From contig NZ_QZVT01000017.1 in the NCBI RefSeq assembly GCF_003602275.1, positions 1-40,490 of the forward strand: a DNA stretch of 40,490 nt, in the 5' to 3' direction. The notes under the pieces are model-generated. The model was not told where the DNA came from, did no database searches, and worked only from the letters and a program-made list of their open reading frames with translations. Origin of the DNA: Arthrobacter cheniae. GTDB lineage: Bacteria; Actinomycetota; Actinomycetes; Actinomycetales; Micrococcaceae. The position numbers were made by a program, and so were the translations under genes. Positions within the stretch are counted from its first letter, which is position 1; each line of letters starts with the position of its first letter. This document shows, one piece after another, positions 1-8,315 of this stretch.

Positions 1-2
1 CG

Positions 3-917
3 ACATCCGCTGCAGTGACAGCTGTTCATGCCCATTCAGATGTTTCTGTGTATGGCGTCGGCGAGGATTTCGGCAGCGATGCCGAGTTCACCGCCCGCGT
101 TGAAGTTGCTGCTACTGGTGTCGAACTTCCAGGAGGAGGCCAAACCCTGTTCCCGGGCCGACGCATGATCGCCCTGTATGGGCATCCAAGCGGACCCTAC
201 CTTGGTGCCCTCGGCGAGCAAGACATCGAGGGGACCATGACACGAGTGAAAGAACTCGCCGCCCAGTACGGTCCGTTCAGTGACGAACCAGTAGTGCCGG
301 CACTTGACCTGATTACGACGGTCGCCAGCGCGGATCCCGGCTCGGATGGTGATTATTCGAGCGAAACCCCGATTGAAGACCTCGAACCCTGGATCGATGC
401 GGCCGAGAGCGCAGGGGTCTACGTCATCCTCGACTTCCAGTCCGGTCGCACGGACTTCCTCTCCCAAGTCCGGCTCTACGAGTCACTCCTCGCCCGTCCG
501 TCCGTGGGCTTGGCACTGGATCCCGAGTGGAGGCTCGCCCCGGGTGAACTCCCGCTTGAGCAGATCGGGACCGTCAGTGCCGAGGAGATCAATACGACCT
601 CCGCGTGGCTCGCTGACCTCACACGAAACCAGGACCTCCCGCAGAAGCTGCTGATGGTCCACCAGTTCCGCCTGGACATGATCCGTGGGCGCGAGAACCT
701 CGACGTCTCCCGGAGCGAGCTCGCACTCACCCTGCATGCGGATGGTCACGGCACTCCAGGCCAAAAACTAGACACCTGGGGGGTGCTGCAAAACGAGATG
801 CCGGAAGGAATCTGGCCTTCCTGGAAGAACTTTTACGACGAGGATCAACCCATGCTCACCCCTGAACAGACCTACTCGATCATCAATCCGAAACCCTGGC
901 TTGTCACGTACCAGTAG
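3..917 (+). CDS. Conserved actinobacterial protein of unknown function, 5' end outside the window
   Basis: The frame is open back to the first complete codon, so the N-terminus lies upstream and the GTG at 15 is probably not the real start. About 304 residues are visible. A motif of the type LFPGRRMIALYGHP is followed by a repeated pattern of hydrophobic strands and acidic ends (PALDLITTVASADPG, YVILDFQSGR, GLALDPEWRL), which suggests a TIM-barrel-like fold. The C-terminus ends in KPWLVTYQ. Such proteins in actinobacteria are often exported or lipid-anchored, but the signal region is not visible here. The coding frame is clean to the stop. I do not recognise a reaction; a glycosidase-like barrel is only a guess from the pattern of conserved Asp and Glu. 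Confidence 0.75.
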   Translation, partial: TSAAVTAVHAHSDVSVYGVGEDFGSDAEFTARVEVAATGVELPGGGQTLFPGRRMIALYGHPSGPYLGALGEQDIEGTMTRVKELAAQYGPFSDEPVVPALDLITTVASADPGSDGDYSSETPIEDLEPWIDAAESAGVYVILDFQSGRTDFLSQVRLYESLLARPSVGLALDPEWRLAPGELPLEQIGTVSAEEINTTSAWLADLTRNQDLPQKLLMVHQFRLDMIRGRENLDVSRSELALTLHADGHGTPGQKLDTWGVLQNEMPEGIWPSWKNFYDEDQPMLTPEQTYSIINPKPWLVTYQ

Positions 918-1057
918 TCGGCGGGACAACGAGGCCTCAGTCGTTCAATGTCCCACGTGTCTCAGCGGGTCTTAGCTTTCTGGGACACCAGTGCAGATGT
1001 TCAAGATGCTCGAGAGACAGGGCTCGTGTCCCGTCCGAATCGACAATCTGTTTACGA

Positions 1058-1579
1058 GTGTTTGAGGTACGACCAAGTAAGACACTTCTCAAGCGGATCT
1101 TCATCGACCATGGTGTGAGCGGCACGATGGCTAGCCGGCCGGAGCTCGACAAGTTGCTTGACCATCTTCGAACTGGTGATGAGGTCATGGTGTGGAAGTT
1201 GGACCGGTTGGGGCGCAACACCCGTAACCTGCTCGCGCTCATCGATGACCTGGAACACCGGGGCGTGCACTTCCAAAGTGTCACCGAAGGCATCAGTACT
1301 ACCGGGCCGATGGGTAGGGTGATGCTCACCGTCATGTCTGCGTTCGCTCAACTCGAGCGCGACCAACTGGCCGAGCGAACCAGGGCAGGTATGGCGGTGG
1401 CTGCGGAACACGGCCGGAAAGCCGGCCGGCGGGAGGTCACCACCGATCTTGCAAAGGTCAAGCGGACCCGAGAGTTCAAAGCTTAGGGGCTCGCACCGGC
1501 TGATGTCGGGAAGATCAGTGGGGCTAGCCGCGCGACCGTCTACCGCTACTTGAGCATCGACAGCAGTGAGGCCGTCTAG
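1058..1579 (+). pseudogene. Serine recombinase (resolvase/invertase) remnant
   Basis: The frame reads IFIDHGVSG, then VWKLDRLGRNTRNLLALI, GPMGRVMLTVMSAFAQLER and ERTRAGM, all typical of the resolvase catalytic domain of Tn3/Hin-type serine recombinases. Two lesions are visible. First, the N-terminal segment with the catalytic serine (family motif YxRVSTxxQ) is absent; a degraded RVPSES-like stretch lies just upstream. Second, a TAG at 1484-1486 interrupts the frame directly before the C-terminal helix-turn-helix, which continues in the same frame (GLAPADVGKISGASRATVYR) to 1579. The enzyme should be inactive. It is probably the trace of a past mobile element at this locus; no inverted repeats or partner transposase are seen beside it. 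Confidence 0.88.
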
Positions 1580-1812
1580 CCGAGGGTCAGCCTCGGTCTT
1601 CTGTGCGGTGCGTGATGGGGTCCTGATTGCTGTCCATGCTCAGGGAGAGCGGGAGGTCAAGCTGTTGAGGTTTCTCCAAGTGAGGGTTCACGGCGGGGGA
1701 GGAGTCTTCTTAGGCTGGGTAGTTCCTGTCGGCGCCGCTGGTCTGATGTGCATATCCCCGGGTTGGTAGCTACAGATGTATAGATCGTCATCGTGCCTGG
1801 AGGTTCGTTGTT

Positions 1813-2292
1813 GTGAGTAACCAGGACAGTGTCGTCCACAATTTCGACGTCATCCCTGATTTCCTTGTGGAGCGGATCGATCTGTGCGCAGTTCGGGTTT
1901 CTCCAACCCGTCATGTTGCGGTGACGGAGGAGCACGCGCTTGCCATCCTCGAGCGGAGCTTCGAGCTCACTGAGCACCGCCCGTACGTGATGTTGGTAGA
2001 TATGGGTCTAGTCGACGACGTTTCTCGAACAGCCCGACGGGTCCTGATGTCAGCCAGACACATCCTGGCTGCTGCAATGCTCGGCCGGACACCGATGGAC
2101 CGGATGCTCTCGGCCCCCTACGAGGACGCCGTCTACCCGGCGCAGTATTTCAACGACAAGCAGACCGCAGGGCAGTGGCTGAGCCTGATCCACGATCTGG
2201 TGTGTGAGGATCCGATCGAGCACACCATGAGTCTTACCGTTGACCTGGAGCCCTTGAAAACGTGGCCCAGACCTCGACGAACCGGGTACTAA
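1813..2292 (+). CDS. STAS/SpoIIAA-like single-domain protein (divergent member of a four-copy set)
   Basis: The 159-residue protein shares its layout with three others in this window (8904-9245, 22380-22751, 33150-33491): an N-terminal strand pair, a central hydrophobic strand (PYVMLVDMG here, KPAPLLVHI in the others), a helical stretch, then a RTPMDRML/RPMDEML motif and a C-terminal PAQYFND/PVRYFTT-x-ALEWL segment. This is the pattern of small STAS-like or SpoIIAA-like proteins found in many copies in Arthrobacter-type genomes. It is the longest and most divergent copy, with an extra C-terminal tail of about 25 residues. The GTG at 1813 is taken as the start. No serine of a classical anti-anti-sigma phosphosite can be assigned with confidence. 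Role unknown; protein-protein signalling is an inference. Confidence 0.7.
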   Translation: MSNQDSVVHNFDVIPDFLVERIDLCAVRVSPTRHVAVTEEHALAILERSFELTEHRPYVMLVDMGLVDDVSRTARRVLMSARHILAAAMLGRTPMDRMLSAPYEDAVYPAQYFNDKQTAGQWLSLIHDLVCEDPIEHTMSLTVDLEPLKTWPRPRRTGY

Positions 2293-2485
2293 GAGCATCC
2301 GCGGAACAAATCGTTAGGTCAGTGCGGGCAGGTCGGTCGTTAGTCCCCGCTGCTCAGGCGAGTGCGACCAGATCGCTGAACGGATGAGGGAAGGTATATG
2401 AGTGGTCGGTGAAGGTTTCATCCGGGCGTGGCTCCCCCGGGTCGAGTTCCGGCTCGATGAGGGGTGCATGTGGAATCCTCGAAGG

Positions 2486-2734
2486 ATGACTGTCGACTCA
2501 GCGATACTCTCAAAGGCTCTTGCTTCCTCGAAGGCTGGCTTAGGACTCGAAGCCGTCCGTATCGGTCTTGCCTCCGATGTTCTGTCCCTGCTGCCTTCTA
2601 CCGGCGCTCATCCTGGCGGCAGGAAGCACAGCGCTCCAGCACTGAACGAGGCTCAGCAAACACTTCTGTGCGCTGCCGTCGCGGACCTGCAACGAGCGGA
2701 CGAGTACCTCCACCTCATCCGCACATCACCCTGA
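2486..2734 (+). CDS. Small hypothetical protein
   Basis: The frame is open from a GTG at 2402 to 2734. The stretch from ATG 2486 (MTVDSAILSKALASS) is the more protein-like part and has a GAAGG just upstream, so that start is preferred, giving 82 residues. The protein is helical and rich in Ala and Leu, with LNEAQQTLLCAAVADLQRADEYL at the C-terminus. No signal peptide or membrane segment is seen. It lies in the same direction as the GAF-ANTAR gene that starts 207 bases downstream. No family is recognised, and the frame could be spurious. Confidence 0.4.
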   Translation: MTVDSAILSKALASSKAGLGLEAVRIGLASDVLSLLPSTGAHPGGRKHSAPALNEAQQTLLCAAVADLQRADEYLHLIRTSP

Positions 2735-2941
2735 ACGCTCCCTTGATTTATAGAAGCGCACTCGACGGTCGAGGTTGGTGGGGTGGGTAGGTGGGCAGGA
2801 GTTCACTTCGCACCCCTCGAAACGGCGGGTTGGGACTAGTGTTTAGCTATCGGATGGGGCCGGTATAGGGCTTGTTCGGGGGTTGAGCAGACAGCCATCA
2901 CGCCAGGGTCCAACGCCCTGTAGGACAACGTGAGGATCCTC

Positions 2942-3694
2942 ATGAGCGATGCACCCCAGATCAATCCCCAGAGCGCCCCCCAAATTGATGAACTCGGTGT
3001 CATCATCGGCCGGACCAAAGGCTTCCTTTTGACCGAGCAGACCGTCCAGGATGCGGTGGACGCCCTGGCGGAGGTAGCCCGGGATGTCATCATTCACGCC
3101 GATGGCGCGGGTGTGAGCCTCATCCGTGATGGGGACCGTACCAGTGTCGGGGCTACGGACGCGAAGGTACTGGAGGCCGACAATCTGCAGTACACCCTCG
3201 GGGAGGGTCCTTGTCTAAGTTCCTGGGCGACGAACCAGTCCCACATCATTGCTGACACGGAAACGGATACCCGCTGGAAGCGATGGGCTGCCACTGCAGC
3301 CACCGCGGGAGTGCGTTCCTGCTTGAGCGTTCCTCTTATCCGGGGCATGGACACTATTGGTGCGATGAAGGTGTACGCGGGTACACCGGATGCTTTCACT
3401 ACCGATGACCAGCGGCTTCTGGTGAATCTGGCGAAATCGGCGGCAGCCTTGCTGGGGCATGTGCAGGCCAGTGACACCCCTCAGCGCATCAGTGACGAAG
3501 TCAGTGACTCGCTTCGAACCCGGGACACCGTCGGTATTGCCCGCGGCATCCTCATGGAACGCCACGACCTGGGCCGCGACGAAGCCCTCGCCCGCATCAC
3601 CGCCCTCTCAAGCGAAACCAACACCCCGGTCAGCGACCTCACCGCTACCATCGCAGAACGTAAGAATGGCATCGACCCCAGCGAGGCCTCCTAG
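2942..3694 (+). CDS. GAF-ANTAR transcription antitermination regulator
   Basis: The protein has an N-terminal GAF domain (about residues 20-175, with ADGAGVSLI, LGEGPCLSSW and RSCLSVPLI) and a C-terminal ANTAR domain (about 190-240, with VGIARGILMERHDL and DEALARI). ANTAR domains bind tandem RNA hairpins and act as antiterminators; GAF supplies the input. The ATG at 2942 is preferred over the GTG at 2930 because GAGGA at 2932-2936 then sits five bases ahead of it. The stop codon overlaps the GTG of the next gene by one base, so the two genes are probably translationally coupled. No membrane segment is seen, so it should act in the cytoplasm. The ligand is unknown. Confidence 0.9.
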   Translation: MSDAPQINPQSAPQIDELGVIIGRTKGFLLTEQTVQDAVDALAEVARDVIIHADGAGVSLIRDGDRTSVGATDAKVLEADNLQYTLGEGPCLSSWATNQSHIIADTETDTRWKRWAATAATAGVRSCLSVPLIRGMDTIGAMKVYAGTPDAFTTDDQRLLVNLAKSAAALLGHVQASDTPQRISDEVSDSLRTRDTVGIARGILMERHDLGRDEALARITALSSETNTPVSDLTATIAERKNGIDPSEAS

Positions 3695-4044
3695 TGGATA
3701 GGTCGAAAGAGGATCATCAGCGACAGGGCACCGCTGCGGCGATCCATGCCGCACCCTTCACCGTGCAGGAGGTGTGGTTGCGCTACTTCAGCTCGGCTGG
3801 GGATGTCGATGAGTACGAAGTGGACGCGTACCTCAGCGGGATGATTGTTCTCCCACCAGTTGAATGTGACCTCATCGCCCACGCCGTGAACGAGCTCATT
3901 GATGAGATCCCGGCCCTGCCACGTGCCCCTTACCAGAACGACCTGCCACCCCAACAAACACCTGAACAAACACGTGAGCAAGCACCCGAGCAAGCTGCTC
4001 AGCAAGCAGCTCAGCAAACACGGCCCGCGACGGCCATCGACTGA
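3694..4044 (+). CDS. Small helical-module protein coupled to a GAF-ANTAR gene
   Basis: The start GTG shares its first base with the TAG of the preceding GAF-ANTAR gene (3692-3694). Residues about 20-75 (FTVQEVWLRYFSSAGDVDEY, then EVDAYLSGMIVLPPVECDLIAHAVNEL) match the N-terminal part of the GAF protein at 6706-7500 (IEDLWVRYYGLGG, EVQAYLAGLLSLPLPERNLLAEATNEL). This is a shared helical module of about 50 residues. Here it stands alone, with a low-complexity Gln/Pro/Thr tail built from short PEQT/PEQA/AQQA-type units. The module's regular use beside or inside GAF proteins suggests an interaction or dimerisation role; that is an inference. No catalytic motif is seen. Confidence 0.75.
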   Translation: MDRSKEDHQRQGTAAAIHAAPFTVQEVWLRYFSSAGDVDEYEVDAYLSGMIVLPPVECDLIAHAVNELIDEIPALPRAPYQNDLPPQQTPEQTREQAPEQAAQQAAQQTRPATAID

Positions 4045-4221
4045 TTTACCGATGAGCGGGCACCCAACACCGGGTACCGGGCTCCGGCGATCGAGGGGGG
4101 CAACGTCAGCATTGCTCAATGAGTGAGTCCTATCGACATACAACCTTATTGAATCGGGCTGGTAGGACGGCGTCGTAATTCCCTTCTGCTTACTAGATTT
4201 TCTCGCACGTAGGGTGAGCAG

Positions 4222-5286
4222 ATGTATGCGGGAACTGATGTGCTGCTGGTAGGGCCTCGTGGACGACGCCTGTGCCTGGAACTAGCAATGGACTTGAACC
4301 CCTCGATCAGGTCCGCCGTATTCTGGCTCGCCCATAAGCTCGATCCGGGTAAGGGAACCTCCCGCGTGATGTTGACTGCTACGTCCAAGGAAAAACCGGA
4401 CCAGCCGCCGAGGCCTTCCATCGCAAACCTCATCACCAAATTCAACTCGCTTGATATGACGCGGGCTGGGCTTGGCGACATCGACCGTGCTCTGGCTCAA
4501 GCCGTCGATACATCTCGGCCCTGGCAGGAACCGGACGGAGAGGACGTCCTCGCAGCACTCCCTGAGATCAAAGCCGCTCTTGCCCCGATCGCACAGCAGG
4601 TGATGATGGCATCGTCCACGCAGTGGTGGTCACGCAGCCGGCAGATCGAGCAGTGGACTATCGACTGGCGACCAGCAAAGGATCCCGCACCTCTACCCAG
4701 GCAACCATCACAAGCCCTAGGTGCGTGGGCCCGCGACACACGCGCCGAGGAGGTCCGCGCCGAGAAGGAAAGACCCCGAAATCCTCACGCCAACTGGTCC
4801 GGAACGTGGTGGTCCTTCCCGCAAGGAACCCTGCAATCGGTTGGACGGGTACCGCTGGGCCTGAACCTCTTCGAGGACTCCTTCGGCTGGGAGCACGCCA
4901 CGGTGATCCCCGTGCGTGGCGCCGGCCGCACCTACGAGGTGCATACCGAGGACGACTGGGTGTCACTGTGCCGTGAGTACCCGTTAGGGGTCACGGCATC
5001 TCGGCGTCATGACTGGTTCCGTTGTACCGGGCATGACGGCAGGTGGGTGATTCCGGACTGGGAGAAGGTCGCGGAGCGGTGGGACGCGGTGCACCTGACA
5101 GTCCTGGCGTACCTCAGTAGCGCCAATCGTGCGCTGCAGGTCGACGCCGGCACGTCCACGGTCCTTGCAGGCTGGAATCCCGATACGACTATCTGGTTGA
5201 CCGATGTTGCGCGAGAGTGGGCGGGCCCACGGCAGCAGTGGCAGCGCTCTACCTATCAGCAGGTTTGGACCACAACCCTAGTGTGA
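4222..5286 (+). CDS. Hypothetical protein, 354 aa
   Basis: The frame is clean and long with high-GC codon use, and an AGGGTGAGCAG stretch lies directly before the ATG. The N-terminal part (GPRGRRLCLELAM, then NPSIRSAVFWLAHKLDPG) looks like a folded helical domain. The middle is Arg/Pro-rich, and the C-terminal third is rich in Trp (WSGTWWSFPQGTL, WVSLCREYPLGV, TIWLTDVAREWAGP). No signal peptide, membrane segment or known catalytic motif is seen. Proteins with a similar layout occur as hypotheticals in actinobacteria. It is flanked by non-coding DNA of about 180 bases on each side, so it is probably a single-gene unit. Function unknown. Confidence 0.75.
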   Translation: MYAGTDVLLVGPRGRRLCLELAMDLNPSIRSAVFWLAHKLDPGKGTSRVMLTATSKEKPDQPPRPSIANLITKFNSLDMTRAGLGDIDRALAQAVDTSRPWQEPDGEDVLAALPEIKAALAPIAQQVMMASSTQWWSRSRQIEQWTIDWRPAKDPAPLPRQPSQALGAWARDTRAEEVRAEKERPRNPHANWSGTWWSFPQGTLQSVGRVPLGLNLFEDSFGWEHATVIPVRGAGRTYEVHTEDDWVSLCREYPLGVTASRRHDWFRCTGHDGRWVIPDWEKVAERWDAVHLTVLAYLSSANRALQVDAGTSTVLAGWNPDTTIWLTDVAREWAGPRQQWQRSTYQQVWTTTLV

Positions 5287-5472
5287 TCCGACAGGTCACT
5301 CCCAAGAGCTGGCACTTCTGATACGAAACTCGATGAGACAAGTTACCGAGGCAGACGGAGGCTTGTGACTCTGGGGGAGTGGAAGCTCAGTGTGGGATAG
5401 CCGCAGGTGTCTTATAAAGGTTTGGGTTTTCGAGATGGTTGCTACAACAAACCTGGTTTGCTGGCAGTTGCA

Positions 5473-5727
5473 TTAGCTCCTGGGCCCGAAGCTGGGGTCA
5501 TCTTCGTTGCGACCGTGACCACCGTTTTTCCTATTGATCTTGGTCAGGGCGTCTGCGGCTTTGGTTTGGGCTCCTGTGATGTGGCGTGAGTACTTGCCGT
5601 GTGTTCTTTTGTTGGCGAAGTCTCCTGCTTTGGCGATGCCGTTGTTCACCTTGTCGGGGTTGTTGCTGATGAATTGGAGTGCCTTGGATGCGAGGGATTT
5701 TTTGCCTCGGCCGCCGAACAGTCCCAT
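5473..5727 (-). CDS. MT0933-type antitoxin-like protein
   Basis: The 84-residue protein has a GLFGG opening, then alternating helices around NPDKVNNGIAKAGDFANKRT and GKYSRHITGAQTKAADAL. This is the pattern DKVxxGIDKAGDFxDxKTGGKYSxxI of the MT0933 antitoxin family. The frame is open further upstream to 5838, but the ATG at 5727 starts the family domain and has GGAAAGGA a few bases ahead, so it is preferred. The C-terminus is polar (GGHGRNEDDPSFGPRS). No toxin gene lies next to it, so the 'antitoxin' name is a family label only. A role as a small stress or DNA-associated protein is equally possible. Confidence 0.75.
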   Translation of the reverse strand: MGLFGGRGKKSLASKALQFISNNPDKVNNGIAKAGDFANKRTHGKYSRHITGAQTKAADALTKINRKNGGHGRNEDDPSFGPRS

Positions 5728-5869
5728 GAGGGGTTCCTTTCCGTTGACGAGGAGACTTGATGCGGTCTCCTGAAGTACCGAGTGTAGGTGTGCGGGATGA
5801 GGGAAATGTGGGAGTTCGGGCCAGTCCCGTTCTGACATTGGGCTGACCTCGTTGTCGACCTCATTGTCG

Positions 5870-5933
5870 GTTAGCCGGTTAGCCGGTTAGCCGGTTAGCC
5901 GGTCAGCCGGTCAGCCGGTCAGCTGGTCAGGTG
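5870..5933. repeat. Eight tandem 8-bp repeats
   Basis: Eight consecutive 8-base units are seen on the plus strand: four GTTAGCCG, two GTCAGCCG, then the degenerate GTCAGCTG and GTCAGGTG. The array overlaps the last codons of the lipoprotein gene (its stop is at 5919-5921) and fills the start of the gap to the MT0933-type gene downstream on the minus strand. The gradient from identical to degenerate units suggests growth by slippage from the gene end outward. An 8-base unit changes reading frame with each gain or loss, so copy number can alter the C-terminus of the lipoprotein. Confidence 0.95.
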
Positions 5934-6413
5934 GGTGGGGAGGTAGGGCTGGTAGGGGTCGAGGGTTCCGTCGACGACGGGGACCAGGAGCTCGACGTCA
6001 CCAGCATCAGTGGTGGCCGTCAGGCTGGTTCGTGCCCCGGGTGCATCTCCTGCCGTTTGCAGGAGCGTCTCGAGTGTGTCCAGGGTGGCGCTGCCTTGAG
6101 CCGGCACGGTTACGGTGATGTCTTCGTCGTCGTCGGTGATGGTCACCTCCAAGGGTTGGTCTCCGTTGTTTTCGAAGGTACCCAGGAGTCGGGCCGGGTC
6201 GCCCTCGTCACGGGTGACAAGCAGGACGCTGCGCAGATCGAGTTCACCGATGCTCTTGTCGTCCCCGACGGCGGTCGAGTTCCAATTGTCCTCTCCGCCC
6301 GTCGCGCAACCGGTCAGGATGCCGAGACCAGCTCCGAGGAGCCCGCACCTGATCATCAGGCGGTGTCGGTTTCCTCGGACAGTCCCGTGGTGTGTCACAG
6401 TGTTTCCGGTCAT
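5919..6413 (-). CDS. Secreted lipoprotein of unknown function
   Basis: The ATG at 6413 is chosen because GAGGCGA lies just ahead of it and because it gives a proper signal peptide: a basic N-region (RGNRHR), a hydrophobic core (CGLLGAGLGIL) and a lipobox LTGC, with acylation expected at that Cys. The mature part is about 135 residues, acidic, and predicted to be beta-rich: RSVLLVTRDEGDPARLLGTF, ENNGDQPLEVTI, then SLTATTDAGDVELLVPVVDG. It resembles actinobacterial lipoproteins with an immunoglobulin-like fold. The last codons lie inside the 8-bp tandem repeat array. The neighbouring MT0933-type gene is in the same direction about 190 bases downstream. Confidence 0.8.
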   Translation of the reverse strand: MTGNTVTHHGTVRGNRHRLMIRCGLLGAGLGILTGCATGGEDNWNSTAVGDDKSIGELDLRSVLLVTRDEGDPARLLGTFENNGDQPLEVTITDDDEDITVTVPAQGSATLDTLETLLQTAGDAPGARTSLTATTDAGDVELLVPVVDGTLDPYQPYLPTHLTS

Positions 6414-6617
6414 TGGGTCGCCTCTGCTTCGTCGCCTCGTAAGGGTGTCGTGCTCGAGTTCCTCCTTTGACCATACGTACCTCGAAAGGGTCAGGGATAC
6501 CGATGATGCGCGACCGCAACAAGACTCCAAGCTGCTGACCAGCCATCATCACGCTGGCATCCAGTAACGGACCGATGGGTTTGCTGGCCTGGGAGACGAT
6601 GGTAGGCGGTTACTCTT

Positions 6618-6642
6618 ATGTAATAAGGGTGCTTATTATTAC
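6618..6642. promoter_or_regulatory. AT-rich palindrome upstream of the GAF-module gene
   Basis: TAATAAG (6620-6626) and CTTATTA (6631-6637) form a perfect 7-base inverted repeat with a GGTG spacer, extended by GTAATAA and TTATTAC. It stands out as an AT-rich patch in GC-rich DNA, about 70 bases ahead of the ATG at 6706 and about 200 bases ahead of the divergent lipoprotein gene. The shape fits an operator for a dimeric repressor or activator. The binding protein is unknown. Confidence 0.5.
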
Positions 6643-6705
6643 GGGCTTCATCAGGTGGCTGGTTACGGCGTGCTGTGATTCCGGTTGGCCGCTACCGAGG
6701 TGTGC

Positions 6706-7500
6706 ATGGACGGGCAAGTTCAGATCAAGATCACCACGTTTGCTCTGGCCGAAGCGGGTCTGAGTATTGAGGACCTGTGGGTGCGGTACTACGGGCTCGG
6801 TGGTGTTCTTTCCGCCTTTGAGGTTCAGGCTTACCTGGCCGGTCTTCTGTCGCTTCCCCTGCCTGAGCGGAACCTGCTGGCCGAGGCCACCAACGAACTG
6901 CTGGAGCCGACGCTGATACAGATTCGGGTGCCCACTGACGGGCAGGACGAAGCGGACCTTTCCGGTGAGGACTCCCGGCGAGGGCTCGGGGCGGCGGGCG
7001 CATTCCTGTTTAGCGCTGACGAGCAGGAGAGCGAACGCCTCGGCGCACTGGATCGGACTCATTTGCTCGATTCGATACCCGAGGCCCGCTTCGACCGGTA
7101 TACCCGGCAGGCCAAGGACCATTTCCAGGTCAGCTCAGCGATCATCGCGCTGCTTGATGATCGGCGGATGTTCCTCAAGTCGGTGCTTGGACCCGTGGAA
7201 CAGAACCTTCCCAGGGAGATCACGTTCTGCCACGCCACGATCCGCAATGCCGGCCCGCTGATCATCAAGGACACCCTGGACGATGAACGCTTCAAAGCCA
7301 ACCCTCTTGTCCTCGGGGAGCCCTACATCCGCTTCTACGCCGGGTACCCGCTACGTGGGCCCGGGGGGTGGACTGTCGGCACGCTTTGTGTCATCGACCA
7401 GAAACCGCGTAAATTTTCGGCCCGCGACGGCCGGTTCCTGCGGAAACTGGCGGTCCTCGTCGAGGACGAAATCAACATCCCGCCCGCGGACGCCCAGTAG
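6706..7500 (+). CDS. Helical-module plus GAF-domain sensor protein
   Basis: Residues about 15-68 carry the same helical module as the protein at 3694-4044. Residues about 105-260 form a GAF domain with ITFCHATIRNAGPLIIKDTL, RFKANPLVLGEPYIRFYAG and GWTVGTLCVIDQKPRKFSA, the pattern known from redox or small-molecule sensing GAF domains that precede diguanylate cyclases and kinases. Here no output domain follows, so it must act through a partner. The ATG at 6706 has GAGG five bases ahead; TTG and GTG codons upstream in frame are less likely starts. A convergent GAF-ANTAR gene lies 47 bases beyond the stop. Confidence 0.82.
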   Translation: MDGQVQIKITTFALAEAGLSIEDLWVRYYGLGGVLSAFEVQAYLAGLLSLPLPERNLLAEATNELLEPTLIQIRVPTDGQDEADLSGEDSRRGLGAAGAFLFSADEQESERLGALDRTHLLDSIPEARFDRYTRQAKDHFQVSSAIIALLDDRRMFLKSVLGPVEQNLPREITFCHATIRNAGPLIIKDTLDDERFKANPLVLGEPYIRFYAGYPLRGPGGWTVGTLCVIDQKPRKFSARDGRFLRKLAVLVEDEINIPPADAQ

Positions 7501-7547
7501 TCAGTAGTCAGGAACCACCGGACCTGTCCTTGGACCAGGGCAGTGGT

Positions 7548-8300
7548 TCAGCTGAAATGTGTGCGGATGGGCCGGGTCTGGCCGACCGAGGTGAGGATCC
7601 CGGCCGAGAGGTCCTTGAGCTTCACGTTCCGGGCGGATGAAGCCCGGCGGAGGATGGTGATGGCTTCGTCCTGGTCGCACCGGTTCTGCGCCATGATCGC
7701 ACCGACCGCCATATCGATCGCGGTCCGCGATTCCATCGCGACCTGGCGATTCCGGGATTCATCGCCAAGGTGTGCGATCTTCACCGCCAGGCGCAGGGAT
7801 CGGGACGCCTCCCGTGCGACCCGTTCAGCGACTCGGATCGCCTTGTCGTCGAACACGTCGGGTGTCATCGAGTAGAAGTCCAGGCCGGCACTGGCCCCTG
7901 CCTCGAGCCGGACCGGCGCGCCCAACGCGGACCGGATTCCGTGTGCGGCGATTGCTTCCCGATATGCCGGGAACCGATCCTCTGTCAGGAAATCCGGGAT
8001 ATGGACGGTATATCCCTCACGAGCGGCACGCAGACACGGCCCGTCGTCGAAGCCGTACTGGATCTCGTCCATGCGCTGCGCCTCGTCGCTGCTGCTCGCC
8101 ACCGTGACCATGGATCTGGGGCGCAACAACGTGACCCCGCAAAACACTTCACCGTAGGAGGTAGCGAATGACTTTGCCGCGATCTCAACCAGACCAGTGA
8201 GGAACGACTGAACGTCCTCGCTCTCGAGCACCATGTCCTGCAACACCGCGCTCACGCCGTCCTGCACCGCCTCGTGCGCTAATTCCTGCTCATCAGGCAC
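7548..8300 (-). CDS. GAF-ANTAR transcription antitermination regulator
   Basis: The 250-residue protein has a GAF domain (about residues 25-175, with SYGEVFCGVTLL, GFDDGPCLRAARE and IRSALGAPVRLEAG) and a C-terminal ANTAR domain (about 185-240, AIDMAVGAIMAQNRC, DEAITILRRAS). It is expected to be a cytoplasmic sensor that binds RNA hairpins to prevent termination. The gene runs in the same direction as the small protein gene upstream (8316-8627), separated by 15 bases, so the two probably form an operon in which the small protein is made first. It is convergent with the helical-module/GAF gene. Confidence 0.9.
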   Translation of the reverse strand: MPDEQELAHEAVQDGVSAVLQDMVLESEDVQSFLTGLVEIAAKSFATSYGEVFCGVTLLRPRSMVTVASSSDEAQRMDEIQYGFDDGPCLRAAREGYTVHIPDFLTEDRFPAYREAIAAHGIRSALGAPVRLEAGASAGLDFYSMTPDVFDDKAIRVAERVAREASRSLRLAVKIAHLGDESRNRQVAMESRTAIDMAVGAIMAQNRCDQDEAITILRRASSARNVKLKDLSAGILTSVGQTRPIRTHFS

Positions 8301-8315
8301 GGAAACCTCCCGGTC

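Noticed and set aside
5473..5727. Toxin-antitoxin pair at the MT0933-type gene
   Set aside because: No toxin-like gene adjoins it; neighbours are a lipoprotein and an unknown 354-residue protein.
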